DNA of 64,000 nucleotides, from NCBI GenBank assembly GCA_036873135.1, contig JAPTYO010000002.1, forward strand, positions 34,773,452 to 34,837,451, written 5' to 3'. Positions 51,431 through 62,570 of the stretch are shown here, piece by piece. Source of the stretch: Clarkia xantiana subsp. parviflora. Its lineage: Eukaryota > Streptophyta > Magnoliopsida > Myrtales > Onagraceae. The notes beneath the pieces are model-generated. The model worked only from the letters and a program-made list of their open reading frames with translations. It ran no database searches and had not been told where the DNA came from. Position 1 is the first letter of the stretch; every line of letters starts with the position of its first letter. The position numbers and the translations under genes are program-made.

Positions 51431-52146
51431 TCAATAATCTGAAACGCAAACAACCAAAATCATCAATTCAAATAAACAATGAAAGATGAAACGACAATGA
51501 TAAGGTTCTTGATCATAATGCAGCAACAAAAAAAGAAAAGATAGTCGAGAACTCTGAGCCATGTCGAACACTACATCTGAAAATTTCATGATTGAATCAC
51601 ATATGATGATCTGTGTCAGAATAAATTTTTTACAGCTTTTTGTACATGGAAAACGAGGCGTACCTAAGACGCACTTCATCAACAGTGCTATGACCCACCA
51701 GATTTTCGTTTGGTCATTTTATTGCTTGATTCTTTCAACATCATGCGTATATGAGAGAAGTTGTCCTTCGATTCATGGGATTCATCTGAGATGGAGGTTT
51801 CTCTGTCGTAGCCACCTTCGAAGAGATCCATAGTTTTCTTAATCGATTTGATCAAACGTGTGATTCCATTATGGTTGGCGAACCACGAGAGAGGGAACCT
51901 TTTCATTATGAGATGACTCCTCTGCCACGCATCTTTTTCGTCATCAGAGTCATGATTGGATTTTACACATGCATCCATGCGAAGAATACCATCATATTTA
52001 ATGATGATAGTTAGGGGACGATTACTACTTGTTGGATATACGCCCAAGCTATCACTAACTGGACTCGATGAATGGGCCATAACCAAATTTAATTCGAAAA
52101 TTGGAACACGGACACCCGAGGCCCAGCACGCATGCCCGAAAAACAC
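51431..52146 (-). other. Unrecognised minus-strand ORF region, related to 58270-58590
   Basis: The longest frame (52146-51688, 152 codons) contains 'AHSSSPVSDSLGVYPTSSN', 'KYDGILRMDACVKSNHDSD' and a Lys/Ser-rich end 'SSNKMTKRKSGGS'. I recognise no domain. In minus sense the text after it ('aatctggtggg...gcgtc...acgcctcgtt', 'ctcagagttctcgactat') matches plus-strand text at 58465-58590, so both are copies of one repeated sequence in opposite orientation. It may be a decayed part of a mobile element; the upper end of the ORF runs into LTR-like DNA. Confidence 0.35.
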
Positions 52147-52793
52147 CCCGAGTGGCGAAAACCACTCAGGGGCAACCCAAGCAAGGGACCCTTGCTCGGG
52201 TAATCAGAGCAAGACCTCTTGCTCAGGTAACCCGAGCAAGGTCTCTTGCTCGGGAAACCCGAGCAAGGCACTAGTGGTACCCGTCCGGGTACCCCCCCCC
52301 CCCCCCCCCCCCCCGTCCGGACGAGTCCTCCTCGCCCGGACCCTTACCCCCGGACGATATTTCGCCCAGGGCTCGCCCTTGGAGGCCACATATCAACACT
52401 TAGCCATTTTAAACCTATCTATGGTCGAACCGGGGTAAAATGCACCTTATTTACGGTCAAAGCCAACTTATATTACGAAACTTCCATAATCGGACAAGGA
52501 AACCACATGAACCAGAGCGATTTAATAGGAACTGTATAAATAGAGACCTCATCTCCTCATTTCAAGGTAATCCTTCACTCTCTCTCTAAGCTCACTACCT
52601 CTTTCTAAAGCTCATACTCACTTAAGCTTCGGAGTGGGCTTACAGGACCCCCCCGGTGCCCATTTGCAGGTATCCAAGGAGAGGAAGCGAGGATCCGAGA
52701 AGAAAGAAGCCCACGAAGTATAAATCCAGGAAGAAGAAGCCCACGAAGGAGAAGTCTGAGAAGAAGAAGCTCACAGAGGAAACTCGTGTGCAA
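52075..52793 (+). repeat. Tat-4 5' LTR (left edge uncertain)
   Basis: U3-like part with repeated 'cccgagcaaggtctcttgct' palindromic modules (52160-52270), a run of 23 C (52292-52314) and 'gtccggacgag'. TATA box 'tataaata' at 52535-52542. It ends before the primer site. No second copy is available to fix the borders. Confidence 0.6.
52535..52542 (+). promoter_or_regulatory. TATA box of the Tat-4 LTR
   Basis: 'tataaata' in 'actgtataaatagagacc', followed by a CT-rich leader. Confidence 0.6.
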
Positions 52794-52797
52794 AAAC

Positions 52798-52813
52798 TGG
52801 CGCCGTTTACTGG
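52798..52813 (+). other. Tat-4 primer binding site
   Basis: 'TGGCGCCGTTTACTGG', similar to the other Tat sites in its first nine bases. Confidence 0.75.
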
Positions 52814-52850
52814 ACACAAACAAGAAGCAAGTAGCTACTACTTACGATCG

Positions 52851-54377
52851 ATGGCAACAACTAGGAGGCAAGTTGGGGGGCCAAGCGGGAAAGTGCCTAC
52901 GGGAGGAAACAATCAAGCACCTGCAGGGGGAATAGGCAAGTTCCAGTGGTAAGCCAACAGGTAACCATTAAAATAGAACGGGATGGAGTATTGAACAAGG
53001 AACATCCACTTTCTGAGGAACCGAACTCCTCAACTAACGCCCGCCCAGAGCCAACAGTGAACCAGCCACAACCCCAACCACCCCAACAAGCAAGAACAAA
53101 CCCTCAGACATACAACGTCATGCCCGAACTAATGGCAGGCATGGAGGAAATTCTAGAAAGAAGAGAGAGTTTGAGGGCGCACTTAAGGCAGGAGCAGCCA
53201 AGGTACCAAGTATCACCTCCAAGGTCGCTGGGGGGACACCGGCAGACATACTCTAATTCTTTGAACCAGCAATCCCAAGGAAGGGGGTATCACCAGCAAA
53301 GAAACCCCAACTATCAGGCAAACAATGGCCAAGCATAGATTGGACCCCAGATCGGCCAAGGGTATGTTGGACCCCATAATGGCAAAGGATGTGTTGAACC
53401 CCAGAATAGCCAGGGGTATGTTCGACCCCAAAACGGCCAAGGGTATGTTGGACCTTAGAACGTCCATGGGTATGCCGGACCTCAGAACGGCCAAGGGCAT
53501 GCTGAGCCTCAGAACGGCCAAGGAAACGCCGCACCCTAAAACAACCAAGAAAATATCGGTCCTCAGAATGGAAGGCAGCAGGACGTGGCAACAATATCTC
53601 TCACAAAGGAGGAGATCAAAGAGCGAATAGCTAAGAAGATCAAGGATTCGAAGGGAAGAGCAATGCACAAACTAAGAGATATGGCCTCACACCTTTTAAC
53701 TCAGGAGCTGATCAATGTAACGATCCCATCGAACGTCACAGTGCGTCAAATTCCGGACTATGTCAGGAAAGGAGACCCAATACAGAATATCTAGAAGCAC
53801 GAATCATCACTCTTAGGAAGAACGATGGCCGAGGACCACTATGCAATGCTATTCCCATCGACATTAGCAGGGAACGCCTCATATTGGTTCTTTAGTCTAC
53901 CCTAGGCACCAATAGCCTCATGGGCAGATCTGAAGGATAAGTTCATCCAACAATACTTAGGGGAGAGACAACTCCTAAAGGGCGACTCAGCGCTGGACGA
54001 TGTGAAGCAAAGATAGGATGAAACAATGGCAAGCTACTACACAAGGTTCACTAAGAACATCTCCGACATAGCGACAAAGCTCGCGGAAGGGGAGATAGTG
54101 CGGGCTTTCGTAAGGAACCTAGGACGCCGGGAGGGCACCTCTGGCGGTCAATGTGGAAGTGCTACCAATTAACTCATTAGAGGAGTTGGTAGAAATAGTC
54201 AATGTAAACGTTGATTTGGAGCGCGCACGCTCAAATCGGAAGAATGGTTATGAAGCACATGAAAATGAAAATAACAAACCAGCAAAAGGAAAGTCCCTAC
54301 AGACACAACATCAACAGCAGACGCCGAGAAGACAGGCATGGACGCCCCAGGGAAGAGCAATGGAAAATTTTCAAATT
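52851..54377 (+). pseudogene. gag: Tat-4 gag with nonapeptide repeats
   Basis: ATG at 52851 ('MATTRRQVGGPSGKVPTG') stops after 34 codons and a shifted frame carries on from 52946 (Gln/Pro-rich, 'ANNGQA' then TAG at 53336). Reading through, a tandem repeat of the type 'GPQNGQGYV' runs to about 53570. The capsid-like domain then appears: 'IKERIAKKIKDSKGRAM', 'FPSTLAGNASYWFFSLP', 'ASWADLKDKFIQQYLGERQL', 'MASYYTRF'. Several stops interrupt it. The tail (54153-54377) is Asn/Gln-rich and stops being gag at the copia junction. Confidence 0.8.
53339..53570 (+). repeat. 27-bp tandem repeat in Tat-4 gag
   Basis: About eight imperfect copies of 'ccccagaacggccaagggta' plus 'tgttgga', in frame with gag, encoding Gly-Pro-Gln-Asn-Gly-Gln-Gly-Tyr-Val. 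Confidence 0.88.
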
Positions 54378-55148
54378 ACAGGATGCCAAACCTGTGGATA
54401 CGCCGGTGGTATTTGGGTGCGCACTGTCAAAACGTGACGACCCCAAGAACCTGGCGTAGCGCGAACAGATGAAGGGTGCCGAATATTTAAGCATGGTTGG
54501 TAGTTGGATGTACGCCATGCAATGCACCCGTCTGGATATTTGTTACCCCGTGTGCCTATTAGCACATTTCCTATCAGATCCTGGCTATCAACATTTAAAG
54601 GCAGTAAAACGAATAATTCGTTATCTGAAAGGTACTGCCGACTATGCTCTGTGCTATGAGGGCGGGAAGTTAGAATTGACCGGTTACAGTGACGCCGACC
54701 ATGGTGGCGATCCGGATGATCGTAAGTCCACCACAGGGGGATTGTTCCTCCTTGCTAAAGCCGCCATTTCATGGACGAGCAAGAAGCAAACATGTGTCGC
54801 GCTGTCAACGATGGAATCATATTAGTAGCTCTTTCTAAGAATGCACAGGAAGCAGTCTGGCTAAAAAGGCTTCTTACTGCTCTGCTTAATTGTGACGTCG
54901 AGAGTAAACCTGTGAAGGTGTTCTCTGACAATCAGGCAGCCATTGCGGCAGTTAAGAATCCGAAGTACCATAGTAGGACCAAACACATTGATGTAAAATA
55001 TTTTTATGCTAAATCGATGGTAGAAGACAATATAATCACTATGGAATACTTGTCCACTGATAATATGATTGCGGACCCATTTACTAAGCCACTACGCAGG
55101 GAGATATTCGAAAAGCATGTAAAACTTCTTGGATTGTGTAGGGTTTAG
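54378..55148 (+). pseudogene. Copia-2a RT end and RNase H
   Basis: Reads 'LQDAKPVDTPVVFGCALSKR', a TAG at 54457-54459 (a Glu codon in Copia-2b), then 'YLSMVGSWMYAMQCTRLDIC', 'HLKAVKRIIRYLKGTADYAL' and RNase H: 'GYSDADHGGDPDDRKSTTGG', 'SWTSKKQTCVALSTMES', a shift near 54824, 'SDNQAAIAAVKNPKYHSRTK' and 'MIADPFTKPLRREIFEKH', ending at TAG 55146-55148. The copia RNase H catalytic residues are all visible, but stop and shift disable it. Confidence 0.92.
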
Positions 55149-56238
55149 AAATGGCATGTATCTGTGATAGCATTTTGATATTAGTAAGTTACATTTTGTA
55201 AGCGAAAGAATTGCAACCAAGTTTATGATCAATCGACGTCATAATGTTTTGATTACATCAGATTTACGGTCTATAAACTAATTCGTAGGAGGACGCAATC
55301 CCTTACCTAGTGACATAGGTACGATCGTCTTGTGGTGAAGGGAGGCCTCCACTAAACTAGACTAGCTAAGAGTTAGGGGATAAACCTGATTAAGCGAGAC
55401 GATTATCTAGTTTCGAAGTAACTCGACATGATCTTCGTTTCGCATATCGCCATGATGAACTTCGTTTGTCATTTATCCACATTCTGGCCAGATGAGAATT
55501 TGTGATAGCATGATTGACATATCCCTTTCCTGTAAACCCAAAAGGTTCAAGTATGCTATCAACGTGTGCTTCATACTACGCGTGCCACGTCCGACCACGG
55601 GGTCACAGCTCAGTTGTGCTAGGAAGGAATCCTCGTGATTCTGGCGGACGCAAACTTCTTCACCCCAAGCGTGTGATTGATCCCGAGAGCCTTTTGAAGA
55701 GGCACACAAAGTATCCTCATGGACTCAGAACTCATACCTAAGGTCAGGCTCAATGCTCGCTTCCTGGCGTACGAGCGTAGTACTGAACAAAAAGGCCCAG
55801 TGACCACGACCATGGAAACCGGTTGGGTTTGACTAAGGGTATGAGCGATGGGGATGGTCAAGTTCACCTGTAATTCGCCGACTCTTGTATTCACTAGGTG
55901 GCCACCAGCCGGATATTAGTTGAAGGTTGTGTATACTTGTACGGATGCCTTGGAAAAGTGTTCCTAAGTGGAAACTAGGCAAATGGAGAATTATCAGTTG
56001 ACCTAGGATACAACACGGTACAATATATAAATGTTTTTTATAACAGGTTGATTAAAGAAAGGGAATCAACGTTCCGCGGGCGCTACAATACTCCTACCAG
56101 ATGAGTAGCACGATGTCCGTCGTATCCGCCGGTCGCACGGCAAACCTCGTATGAACTATTCGGAAGCATGGACAGATTTGATTCAGATTTGGAAAATAAT
56201 ACATTAACAGGCACCCTCCCATTCCGGCGAGTGGGAGC
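55149..56238 (+). other. Copia-2a 3' untranslated region
   Basis: Long non-coding tail between the RNase H stop and the LTR. The first 400 bases recur after Copia-2b. The end 'ggcgagtgggagc' (56226-56238) is a plausible polypurine tract. Confidence 0.7.
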
Positions 56239-56836
56239 TGTAAGCATATGGTGATGGGCGCCGTATTTGGTAGCCCATAATATGTATAGTTTACCTAATG
56301 AACTTGGGTAAATGTCACATTAAGGTAGTTGGGCTAGACCCAAATCCCAATTGACATGGGAGGCCCAAAATTGGGCCTCCCCAATACATAGGCCGACCGA
56401 AATATTTAGGTGGGGTAAAGTGGACTTTTGTCCATTTTACTCCTCCTATAAATAAGAGGTGTTAGGGAAATTTTAGGGTTAATCATAATACCCTCACAAG
56501 AGATTTTTAGAGAGAAAAACCCTCCTCCCACACCTAGGGGTTCGGCCGAACCATACAAGTCACCAAGGGTGTGCCAAATTGCCTTCGAGCAAACTCTCCA
56601 GATATGTGTCCCCGTGCCAAGAATCGATCAGAGGCTTTGCTGTGGATCTGCAACACGTAGGGCTTCTCTAACAAGAATCTCTACGGGTCCCGTCCGGAGG
56701 ATCGCGAACTCCCTCGAGCAAGGATCTTGGACTACGGTTACTTTTGAGATATGTGTAAACTTTCCGCTGCGTAATTGATATTCCTAGCAAATACTATGTT
56801 TGAGTTTCCGTAGTGATTACTCCCCGTAATCTAACA
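56239..56836 (+). repeat. Copia-2a 3' LTR (598 bp)
   Basis: 'TGTAAGCATATGGTGATG' to 'CCCCGTAATCTAACA', TG...CA ends, TATA box 'tataaata' at 56447-56454. No second copy is in the window, so borders rest on the polypurine tract and end motifs. No primer site follows, which marks it as the 3' LTR. Confidence 0.72.
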
Positions 56837-59640
56837 CCTTTTCCGAACCATATTTATGGGACCGAACCGAACCGGGTTGAACCGAACCAGATTTTTCAAA
56901 ATCGAATTCAAGTCAATTAATAAAATGGGATGGTCAAGTTTTAAAATCCAAATGTTTTCGAACTTGAAATAGTCTACACAATGCTCAAAGTTTTAAAATT
57001 TTCACGTTTTATTTAAACCTTAATGCCTATTTTCGATTATGGGGATGGATCTCGGAAATGCATGATTTAGGGACTGGATTAATTAGAGGGCTGAATTGCA
57101 ACTGTTTACTTTTATTATATATATTTATTAAAATGTTGTCTTGACTATGTCAAGCTAGCTGGATGTTGGGAGCAGAGCCCTGGTTAAATATAGGGTTTGC
57201 GCACTAGGACATACATGTCGTGATGGTTGCGATTACCTAGGATTCATGTCTAGAAACACGCATGATTAATTATAAGCATGAATTGCAAGTCAGCCCCTAA
57301 TATTTTAAAATGTTTTAAAAACATGAATTGCATGTTTGATGTGGAATTTTCATGTATGACACGTATGCTTGAATGTTGAGGATGTAGCTGCATGGGGTAG
57401 TTTACTTAGAAAGTAGAATTATGTATATGCTAGCATGAGTTCCTCGGAACATTAGACGCAAGACGCGTATGCATGATGTGTGGTTTGGATGATGAATTTG
57501 GCTTGCTATGATAATTTACTTGTGAAGTAGAATTGTATATGCATGCGTAAGTTCATCGGAATATTTTAAAAATACAAAAGGGCCTTGGATATCCATGATC
57601 TGGTATGCTTATTTTAGAGTTCCTGTTCCGGTAATTTGCGAACAAAATTGTTTTAAGAGGCTGATATATTGGATTGAAGACGACGGTAATGTGAGCTCTT
57701 TCACGAACCCCCTTCCCTCGGTTTACTGGCGGTCGGTTGGGTTAGATGGCTGAGGAATCATTATTTGTCGTATTCCATCGTATTAGATATGCGATGTATG
57801 CAATTCTTTATCAAAATGTTATTGTCTCCCTGATTATGCATGATTATCAATATGTTCGTATGAGTTGGTTGAATGAGTGCGATTCGACATTCCTCGCAAT
57901 TTTGATGGTATGAATTATGATGAATAAGATGAGTATGTGTTGAACTCTCTGCTACGATTCTGAAAAGGAGAGGACATCTACGGATGAATATAATAGTCTG
58001 TATGATTTTGACAATGAGAGATAAATGTGATAATTTTTTCCCCAAGAATGGGAGTAGGTTCTTTAATGATCTAAACGCGTATGTGGTGATACATTCAACT
58101 TTGGACAAAGGGTTGAAGAAGACTTCAATTGCACCCAGACAATGTTACAGCTTGGTATCACTATGCACCCGCCTCGGTGGAAGCAAGGATGCTAAAGCTA
58201 GAAATGTTTTGGTTGAATGTGATGGTCCTCTCTCTTTCCTTGGATGCTGGTGTAAAAGCCACTCAAGACCTTCGCGATGAAAGGTCAACATGGAAAAGAT
58301 GTATATGGTTGTCTGACACTGACGGGATTCACTTACCATGAGTCTAATCAAGTATAGTAACCACATTAGTGAAGGGACAAGTTTATCTGCTCACCCTAGT
58401 GGGTAGAAAGAAGCCAACCATGATCCGCATATCATGAAAAGAACCGGACCGAATAGGTTCTATACGATAATCTGGTGGGTCCCCCTTTGATAAAGTGCGT
58501 CCCAAGAACGCCTCGTTACCATGATGTGATTCACTCGTGAATTTACTCAGGTGTGATGTTAAACATGACTCAAAGTTCTCGACTATGTGTGCGACAAGCA
58601 TGGATCAAATACGCGACTTTCATATCAAGAACTATACCATTGTCATTTTTCGTTCGATATTCGTTTGAGTTACTAAAATTTTGGTTATTTCGAGATTCGG
58701 AGTTATTGAATGAAGTAATTGTTGCTCGATTCGAAGCACGATTTGCTTATCAATTTAACGGTGCCAAAAAAGGGAACGATCCGAAACGAAAATCCATACC
58801 CACGGGTTTGGAACAAAAAAATTTCGGCCAGGTAAAAGAGGCTGAATAAAATGAAACGACACACATACTCCGTCATCTCAGTCGGGATAACTGAACTGAT
58901 TAAACCCATCGATTGTGTAGCTAAATCAAAAGATTTAGTATTTCTTATTTATTAGTACTCCATTATATGATAAATTTCGTAATGACAAACATTGGATTAA
59001 ATTAAATTGAATTTTGGAACGAAACGGTTTATACCAAGGGATAAACCTAGAATAGGCACCACGATCGCGTGTATCTCGAAAGACGGAACACATCGCTTCA
59101 GAGTACAAATTTAACGATGAAGTGTTTTAATGAATGAATGTCAAAATTTTCATTTTCCTCCCTTTGGAAATAATTCATTCAATACTTACACGATGAAAAG
59201 AGGTATGCTTCACAAGCTACCACGAACTCGTAAAGTATCAACTGACACATAAGGCGAAAGCCCAATGCACATTTTAGAGATGGATAAGTCTTTGAGATGA
59301 ATTAGACAATGAAAAGGATGATTTCGGTAAAATGACTCTCCCACTAAATGCCCTGAACGAGAAGTGTGGCAATACATTCATATCGATAACACACTTCAAC
59401 TAGCATGGTTTGAAAACATAATGTTAGAGTTCAACGACCGAATTTCTCTATGGGATGAAAAGCAGTTGAATCACATCAATGTAGAATTGTGTTCCAATTA
59501 TATCAGTCAAACACGACGCCATAAAAGCTAAAAGGAATGATAATGATTTAAATAATATCATCATGCGACATTACCTTGCGCATTAAACAAGTATTTGAAC
59601 CGATAGTATGATAACGACTCTTAGAGGATACATGCTTAAA
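56837..59640. other. Unassigned DNA between copia fragments
   Basis: No gene recognised. 56860-56900 has repeated 'gaaccgaacc'. 58270-58590 is related to the reverse strand of 51540-51800. Short ORFs (57984-58280, 58553-58849) show no known motif. Confidence 0.45.
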
Positions 59641-59659
59641 TAAGCTTCTCATAATGGTT

Positions 59660-61510
59660 TCGTGGTCGAACATGAGACGTTACATTCCTTGAGGATGAAT
59701 TTCCAACGCTTGGTGAAATGAAAACAGACGATATCATGATCGAATAGGAGCAGGATAACGATGATAGTCAGGTCCCACTTACTTCGAATGGGAGATTTGA
59801 GGCAGCAACGCAAGTGAATGAAATGGTAAATAAAGATGGAGACATTTTCATAGTAAATCCAGTGGGAGGAACCAATCTTAACACCCAAATTAAGTTTAAC
59901 CTGATAATCACGTAGCCGGACCACTGGATGAAAATCCAATAATGCCACAACTACCCATTGTTCCCAGTGGGAGTGGATCAACCAACTTGGTTCCAGGTCC
60001 TAGTGATCAATGAATTAATCTTGGAGGTAGAATCTCGAGACCGAGAGGTTGTCCAAGAAAATTTGTAGGTCAAGGTTCTAGCACTGCCCTTGTTCCCAGT
60101 GGGAGTGATACTCCGATAGAAAGCATTATTCCAAGTGGGAGCAACATTCAGAGTCTAGATGGGATAAACGAGCCTAGACGAAGTCAAAGGCATCGTAATT
60201 CTCCCAAGAAGTATCCCATCAAGAAGGGTGAGATATTCACCCTAACCTCTGTTGACCAACCGGTAACGGTTCAACAAGCGTTGAAAGGACCTCAAGCGAA
60301 GGAATGGAAGAAAGCAATGGAGGAAGAGACCGCCTCAATGAAAGCCAATTCGGTATGGTCTTTAGTTGATTTACCTGCTAATCGCAGGGCCATAGGGGCT
60401 AGGTGGGTTCTGAAACTGAAATTCACTTCTGATGGAAATGTCGAACGATACAAAGCTCGACTAGTTGCGAAAGGATACACCCAGCTTCACGGTGTGGAAT
60501 TTGATGAAACATACTCACCAACTATGCGGTACACCACAGTCAGGGAAATCCTAGCCTTGGTAGCATGTCTCGATCTAGCGCTGCACCAAATGGATGTTAA
60601 GACCGCATTCCTCCACGGAAACCTGGAGGAAGAGATCAATATGGAGCAATTGGAGAATTTCATTACTCCTGGTAACGAACGTAAAGTTTGTAAACTCCAA
60701 AGATCCATTTACGGTCTTAAACAATCGTCTCGGCAATGGTACCGCAGATTCAACGAGGAAATCGTTGGAAACGAATTCGTGAATCTCCACTAGGATCCGT
60801 GCGTGTATAGAAAGACCTCTGAGTCTTAGTACGTCATTTTGAATTTATATGTGGATGATATACTCTTTGCTGCGAACGATGTGAGTTTCATACATGAATC
60901 AAAGTCCTGGTTGGCATCTGTATTTGAGATGAAAGACATGGGAGAGGCTACGTACATCTTGGGCATTAACATTGCTAGAGATCGTGCCGCCCGGAGATTG
61001 TGTCTATCTCAGGAAGCCTACATCAAGAAACTATTGAAAAGGTCTAGATTACAAGATGCCAAACCCGTGGAGACGCCGGTAGTATTTGGGTGCGCATTGT
61101 CAAAACGTGACGGCCCGAAGAACCAGGAAGAGCGTGAACAGATGAGGAAGAAGCAATCATGTGTCGCGCTGTCTATGATGGAATCAGAATTCGTTGCTCT
61201 CTCAAAAAATGCACAGGAAGCGGTCTGGCTGAAAAGGCTTCTTACTGCGCTGCTTGGTGGCGATGTCGGGAGTAAGCATGTGAAGGTGACAGTCAATCAG
61301 CTATTGCGGCAGTAAATAATCCTAAGTACCATAGTAGGACTAAACACATTGATGTGAAATATAATTATGCTAAATCTATAGTAGAAGAAAATATAATCAC
61401 TTTAGAATGCTCGCCCACTGATGACATGGTAGCGGACCTATTAACTAGACCATTACGCAGAGAGACATTTGAAAAGCATGTTAAACTGCTTGGATTGCGT
61501 AGGGTTTAAA
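59660..61510 (+). pseudogene. Copia-2b integrase end, RT and RNase H remnant
   Basis: The linker has Ser-rich repeats ('VPSGSG', 'VPSGSD', 'IPSGSN'). RT from 60281: 'KEWKKAMEEETASMKANSVW', 'YKARLVAKGYTQLHGVEFDE', 'DVKTAFLHGNLEEEINMEQL', 'IYGLKQSSRQWYRRFNEE', stop at 60791-60793, then 'LNLYVDDILFAAND' (YVDD kept) and 'LQDAKPVETPVVFGCALSKR'. Then 'EEREQM' is joined directly to 'KKQSCVALSMMESEFVA': about 105 residues present in Copia-2a, including the first part of RNase H, are missing. The final part is frameshifted to about 61510. Confidence 0.92.
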
Positions 61511-61920
61511 AGTGGGCGTATATCTGTGATAAAATTTTGATAATTGAAGGTTACATTTTTTATAAATGAGAGAATTTCAATTCGAGTTTATGATTCATCG
61601 ACGTCATAATGTTTGATTACATCAGATTTTACGATCTATAAACTAAGTCGTAGGAGGACGCAATCCTCTGCCTAAATTATGTCGAATGTGGGCCTTGCTT
61701 TGTCACACGGGCACAGTTTTCTTGTATGAGAGGGGGACCTTTGCCGCAGCAAGTCTGGCTAAGAACCAGTTGGATAAACTTGGTTATGCAAAACGATCAT
61801 TAGGTTGCGGAGTAATAGGACATGATCTTCGTTTTGCAGATTGCCAGTGATGAACTCTGTTCATCATTAACCATATTATGGGCAAGATGAAAATATGTGA
61901 TAGCGTCATTGACATATCCC
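61511..61920 (+). other. Copia-2b 3' untranslated region, truncated
   Basis: Matches the start of the Copia-2a 3' region (55149-55540), for example 'cgacgtcataatgtt' and 'gatctata/ggtctataaacta'. It is cut at the junction with Copia-2c. Confidence 0.75.
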
Positions 61921-61922
61921 AC

Positions 61923-62570
61923 ACCTGACAATTTTCAGGGAATGTAACGTCACTGGACTCATGTTCCACCACGCCAACATTATCCTGAGCTGCCACGAAC
62001 ACGTATCCCTTAGAGTTATCAGAGTACATTATAAAGATACTTTTCAATCTTCTAGGTCCCAACATGGCAAAGCGGTTTTCGGTTTGATGCGTGTGTGCTG
62101 CACAACCCCAAGGTCGCAGCCTGGTAAGATCCACCTTTTTACTAGTCCATACCTCATATGGTGTCGTGTCTACCGATATTTACTACATGTGTGGCAGTTA
62201 GTTGTGCATCACCCCATTAGGAGATCGGCAACTTAGCTTGCGACATCATGGTTCTGACCATGTCTATGAGTGTACGATTACGTCGCTCCACCACACCATT
62301 CTGTTGCGGCATGTTGGGAATTGTGGTCTGTCGTACAATTTCTCTTTCATCGCATAACTTATTAAACTCTGTAGAGAGATACATTCTCCACCTCTATCAG
62401 TGCGTAAGGTTTTTCACCTTTCGCTCCTGTTGATTCTCTACGAGGTTAAGAAAGGTTTTAAAGTAGTTGATTGCCTCAGATTTACGAGAGATCAAATGAG
62501 TAAACCTATAACGGGTGAAGTCATCAATGAACGTTACGAAGTAACGTTTACCACACCTCGCAGTGAAATT
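61923..62570 (-). pseudogene. Copia-2c integrase
   Basis: The C-terminal part (62134-61930) reads 'RPWGCAAHTHQTENRFAMLG', 'RRLKSIFIMYSDNSKGYVFV' and 'VVEHESSDVTF', the block after the copia integrase core. The core (62570-62135) is broken into frames. On the minus strand 'cccaacatgccgcaacagaa' at 62320-62301 encodes the expected PQQN-like segment near the catalytic Glu. Frame breaks make it inactive. Confidence 0.78.

Larger units (their letters stand above)
52075..54377 (+). mobile_element. Tat-4: 5' end of a Tat-type element (LTR, primer site, gag), fused to copia at its right end
   Basis: LTR-like DNA (to about 52793), primer site, and a decayed gag follow on the plus strand. At about 54378 the sequence changes abruptly to copia RT, with no protease or pol of its own. 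The left LTR edge is not certain. No 3' LTR is present. Confidence 0.7.
54378..56836 (+). mobile_element. Copia-2a: 3' half of a Ty1/copia element
   Basis: Starts mid-RT at about 54378, fused to Tat-4 gag, then RNase H, a 1.1-kb 3' untranslated region and an LTR ending at 56836. Orientation plus. 54378-54470 and 55145-55540 match Copia-2b (61050-61140, 61505-61920), so both belong to one family. Confidence 0.85.
59641..61920 (+). mobile_element. Copia-2b: 3' half of a second copy of the same copia family
   Basis: Begins at the end of integrase ('TFLEDEFPTLGEMK' near 59675) and runs through linker, RT, a deleted RNase H and the first 400 bases of the 3' untranslated region. At about 61921 it meets Copia-2c in the opposite orientation. 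No LTR remains. Confidence 0.82.

Noticed and set aside
59649..59981. 110-codon minus-strand ORF
   Set aside because: It overlaps the plus-strand copia integrase-RT linker and has no motif of its own.
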